NCBI GenBank assembly: GCA_964636225.1
Contig: CAZWQM010000019.1
Span: 1 to 25,836, forward strand
Source: UBA1858 sp964636225
Lineage (GTDB): Bacteria > Pseudomonadota > Gammaproteobacteria > UBA4575
Length of the DNA: 25,836 nt
Reading direction: 5' to 3'
In this document: piece by piece, positions 23,725-25,836 of the stretch
Layout of the letters: every line of letters begins with the position of its first letter
How positions within the stretch are numbered: position 1 is the stretch's first letter
Position numbers and translations under genes: made by a program
Notes under the pieces: model-generated
Seen by the model: only the letters and a program-made list of their open reading frames with translations
Told to the model about the DNA's origin: nothing
Databases searched by the model: none

Positions 23725-23768
23725 CAGTGTTAATAAACCTAACTCAGCGTTACCTCTCCGTAACACTG
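23725..23768. repeat. CAGYGTTA repeat cluster, candidate operator
   Basis: CAGTGTTA (23725-23732) and CAGCGTTA (23745-23752) are direct repeats exactly 20 bp apart. TAACACTG (23761-23768) is the inverted copy. The last two form an 8-bp near-perfect inverted repeat around CTCTCC. The arrangement resembles cooperative operator sites on one DNA face. No regulator is assigned. Confidence 0.5.
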
Positions 23769-23907
23769 ATGCCGGATCAATTAACGGAAATGAGAATCAA
23801 CTAGCTCAAAAGGCTAGTGTTTAAATTAATTTACAACACTCATAATAATAAAAATATAATTTACACTATACACACAACTAACTATCTGATTTTAATGGAG
23901 AATAATA

Positions 23908-24459
23908 ATGGGCCTATTTGGATTTGGCAGAAAAAAAGAAAAAACCTCTAGCGCAGGTAAAGGTGACAAAATTTCACTCACAGGATGCGCTGATGCCGCA
24001 ACAATGAAAGCGATCTACACCGCTGGTGTTCGCGAAGTCGATATCGATATCAATACATCTGGCGACTCACTAAGCTTATCTCACGGTCCCGTTTCAGTTA
24101 AAGGTGAAAGTGCAGTCACTACCTATTTGGACAGAAAAGGCACAGGTATCTCACTCAGACCTAAAAAGGCTCGCATTCTGGGTGAACAAAATTACTGGAT
24201 AGACTTGAGCTGTCAATTTTTAGACAAGGGCGAAAAAGTGGATGCCATTCTTAACCGCCTGAATGAAAATTTGGCCAATCAGGAATTCGTAGCCGGTCCT
24301 CTGTCACTGGCCGACCCCATGGTGGCTGGCAGCATCGCCATGCTTAAAAAGTCAGGCAACTACCCATCCGGTTTATCCAATATTGACGCCTGGCTATCTC
24401 GAGTTGAGCAAGCAATTCTACAGAATTTGCGTGCAACTTACATGAGCCACCTAAGTTAG
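23908..24459 (+). CDS. GST-like protein (short, N-terminal domain degenerate)
   Basis: The 183-aa protein has a C-terminal helical GST domain: LNRLNENLANQEFVAGPLSLADPMVAGSI is the usual pattern around the conserved N-capping Asp (SLADP). The N-terminal ~75 residues are a reduced thioredoxin-like region without a recognisable catalytic Cys/Ser motif, and the extreme N-terminus is a basic linker (FGRKKEK). GGAG precedes the ATG. It lies 29 bp before a second GST-like gene. Conjugating activity is doubtful; a binding or scaffold role is possible. Confidence 0.7.
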   Translation: MGLFGFGRKKEKTSSAGKGDKISLTGCADAATMKAIYTAGVREVDIDINTSGDSLSLSHGPVSVKGESAVTTYLDRKGTGISLRPKKARILGEQNYWIDLSCQFLDKGEKVDAILNRLNENLANQEFVAGPLSLADPMVAGSIAMLKKSGNYPSGLSNIDAWLSRVEQAILQNLRATYMSHLS

Positions 24460-24488
24460 CCAGAATAATTAGAGAGAGGATTTATATT

Positions 24489-25256
24489 ATGGATTTATTT
24501 GATCAACGCGCCCCTATTGATGACAGTGATGGACAATACGGCCTTTCCGGTGAAATGAAGAAAACACAATACGTGCTGCAACTATTAGGCGCGCCATGGT
24601 GCGTAGACACATTAGCCTGTATTTTAGCCGCGGCTGAGCAAGGTATGGAAATGACCTGTGGCCTGGTGGACACATCTGAAAACGAGCAGAACTCCAGCGA
24701 CTTTCTGGCCATTTCAGAATTCGGTGTGGCTCCAGTAGTAAAAGAACTTGATTACATCATCCCGGGTGTCAGAGCGATAACTGAATTTATCAATGCACGT
24801 GGTTTGGGTAATACACTTATTCCTATGAATGCAGTTAAAGCTTCAGACCAGGACTGCTGGATTGAAATCTGCCGCACACAGGCGACACCGGCCATTTCCA
24901 CACTGGTCGCTGAAACAGTTTGTTCTGACAGCGGGGATGCTGGCAAAATTGCCGATGCCAAAAACGCACTGGTCCCAGTTCTGGATATGCTGAATGATGC
25001 ATTAGGCAAAGAAGAATTTATTGTTGGTAAATATTCGCTTGCAGACATTTACTGGACTGCCGCAATCCACCTGCTTAGCCTGACTTCCGCCGCCGATATG
25101 ATTGCTGAACGCAGTAACATTAAAAACTGGTGTGGCAAAATCATGAGCAAGAAGAGTGCATGTGGTCAGAACGTGGTAGCCGCCTCTTTCCTGCCAACGG
25201 CAGCTGACATTAAAGCTAAGAAATTACCACCGATTATCAAAATTGAAGATTTCTAA
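24489..25256 (+). CDS. Glutathione S-transferase-like protein
   Basis: The 255-aa protein has a thioredoxin-like N-terminal domain beginning YVLQLLGAPWCVDTLACIL, the strand-4 region FGVAPVVKELDYIIPGVRAI (usual GST form VPVL...ES.AI), and a helical domain with EEFIVGKYSLADIYWTAAI, the conserved SLAD motif. The C-terminus extends ~30 residues past a typical GST. The glutathione cis-Pro is retained (VAPV). AGAGAGGA lies before the ATG. It is cotranscribed with the shorter GST-like gene. Substrate unknown; a reductive or isomerase role in hydrophobic-compound metabolism would fit the neighbourhood but is inference. Confidence 0.82.
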   Translation: MDLFDQRAPIDDSDGQYGLSGEMKKTQYVLQLLGAPWCVDTLACILAAAEQGMEMTCGLVDTSENEQNSSDFLAISEFGVAPVVKELDYIIPGVRAITEFINARGLGNTLIPMNAVKASDQDCWIEICRTQATPAISTLVAETVCSDSGDAGKIADAKNALVPVLDMLNDALGKEEFIVGKYSLADIYWTAAIHLLSLTSAADMIAERSNIKNWCGKIMSKKSACGQNVVAASFLPTAADIKAKKLPPIIKIEDF

Positions 25257-25360
25257 ATCTGATTTGATATGTTGTTTAAAGAAAGCCCCCGAAAGAACGA
25301 CATCCCCTACATTAGGAGCTTGTGACCATTGATCTCACGATGAATCAATAGGTTACATAG

Positions 25361-25443
25361 CCCCTCATGCACACTCAAGTACTCCTTGGTACTACCGCTG
25401 GTACTACCCAAACAATTGAGTACCCATGAGTGTGCCGGTGGGG
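25361..25443. repeat. Long imperfect hairpin with nested repeat
   Basis: Outer arms CCCC/GGGG (25361-25364, 25440-25443) enclose GCACACTCA / TGAGTGTGC (25369-25377, 25427-25435) and GTACTC / GAGTAC (25379-25384, 25418-25423), 19 paired bases with small internal loops. The apex holds two copies of GGTACTACC (25388-25396, 25400-25408) that can pair with each other with one central mismatch. There is no T tract on either side, so it is not a standard terminator. Confidence 0.7.
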
Positions 25444-25444
25444 T

Positions 25445-25603
25445 TCATTGGGTAGACCCGGGTGCGGGATCATTCAACGTTATTTCTAATTGCTCCCTTA
25501 CGCATACATTAGAAGCCAATTGAGAAAATGACTCACGACCATCTTCAACAGAAGAAATGTCATCTAAATCAAAATCAAGATCATCAAGGCAAAGTGTTGT
25601 CAT
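25445..25603 (-). CDS. Small acidic peptide (52 aa), unrecognised
   Basis: The ATG at 25603 is preceded by GGAG with six bases spacing. The product is very acidic (12 Asp/Glu, 2 Arg), with an N-terminal LDDLDFDLDD stretch, Cys5 and Cys34, and a C-terminus NDPAPGSTQ. Asp/Leu-rich starts of this kind occur in leader peptides of some ribosomally made, modified peptides, but there is no identified core or maturation gene in the window. The TGA lies nine bases before the inner arm of a long hairpin, and the same frame stays open 45 codons beyond it. It could also be a small regulatory peptide or a chance ORF. Confidence 0.4.
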   Translation of the reverse strand: MTTLCLDDLDFDLDDISSVEDGRESFSQLASNVCVREQLEITLNDPAPGSTQ

Positions 25604-25804
25604 CAGTTACTCCATGAAACTATGAAGTGAAGGTTAAGCTTCGTTACCACTTGATGTAATTCTGATGATTGCTGATGGGGACTTCACTTAGGCAGTTAGG
25701 CTTTATCCTTGTGTCTATAAGTCTACTTGCTTTTTTGTGCCTTAAGGTTGGCTTAATGAAATCAATATAAACTTTATTAATTGACTGATATTAAGGCTAT
25801 ATTT

Positions 25805-25836
25805 ATGAATCAAACATCATTTTGGACGAGTGCTCG
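25805..25836 (+). CDS. Possible gene start at right edge
   Basis: ATG at 25805 opens MNQTSFWTSA and continues off the window. AAGG lies eight to nine bases upstream in AT-rich sequence, and the gene would diverge from the small acidic peptide. Too little is visible to name it. Confidence 0.3.
   Translation, partial: MNQTSFWTSA

Larger units (their letters stand above)
23534..23907. other. 374-bp divergent region between fnr and the GST-like pair
   Basis: No ORF is visible. The region holds the FNR box of fnr, a cluster of CAGYGTTA repeats at 23725-23768 (both listed), and a small hairpin (ACTAGC / GCTAGT, 23800-23818). The remaining sequence before the GST gene is very AT-rich and presumably holds its promoter. 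Confidence 0.7.

Noticed and set aside
25307..25603. Selenocysteine readthrough of the TGA in the small acidic peptide ORF
   Set aside because: The following hairpin has a large branched apex and not the short G-containing loop of a bacterial SECIS. A 45-codon open frame is expected by chance about one time in nine.
1..25836. CRISPR arrays, rRNA, tRNA, transposase genes, prophage
   Set aside because: No regularly spaced repeats, RNA gene signatures or transposase/integrase motifs were seen on either strand.

Overview
The window is a draft-assembly fragment (one 100-N scaffold gap at 18231-18330) from a gammaproteobacterium. This is judged from a FabA of canonical length, BolA, TatD, TrhO/YceA, DUF3301, DUF2288, a long-type adenylate kinase and an FNR/ANR with the E. 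coli cysteine spacing. The pyrophosphate-type 6-phosphofructokinase and a VPxPA-type exosortase-target tail fit the methylotroph / sulfur-oxidiser / chemoautotroph side of the class, but the species cannot be named from the sequence.

Layout. 1-54 (-) is the first 18 codons of an AlkB-like alkane monooxygenase, diverging from a MerR/CarH-LitR-like regulator (287-1258) across a promoter region with two inverted repeats. 1294-1809 is fabA. 1818-5989 (-) is a pepN-abgT operon. 6065-8262 (+) is a tight run trhO-tatD-bolA-DUF465. 8265-13120 (-) holds a receiver-like protein, a NUDIX hydrolase, a degenerate-GGDEF/EAL protein, a mercaptopyruvate-type sulfurtransferase and a 2Fe-2S flavoprotein reductase. 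13220-14955 (+) holds a frameshifted HEXXH membrane protein, a cupin and a YfcE-like phosphodiesterase. 14967-15957 (-) is adk-DUF3301. 16168-17753 (+) is PPi-PFK-DUF2288. The gap at 18231-18330 truncates a retropepsin-like protease (-) and an exosortase-target protein (+). 18979-20058 (-) is a GalT/HIT-superfamily nucleotidyltransferase.

The most interesting part is 20299-24459. An OmpW/AlkL-like outer-membrane protein sits behind two tandem FNR boxes, followed by a relic of a second OmpW 3' end, an AlkB-family monooxygenase, a two-helix membrane miniprotein, a strong terminator, a converging fnr gene with its own perfect FNR box, and two GST-like genes. Read together, this looks like a hydrocarbon (or other hydrophobic substrate) uptake and hydroxylation module under oxygen-responsive control. 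The AlkB departs from the classic type: one conserved His of the third His box is Gln. A paralogue starts at the left edge beside a CarH-like regulator that appears to have lost its B12 contacts. The window therefore holds two AlkB-type genes, each beside a different regulator.

The right end (25257-25836) has no conventional gene. It has a long imperfect hairpin, a short acidic peptide ORF with a good ribosome site on the minus strand, and the first codons of a possible plus-strand gene at the edge.
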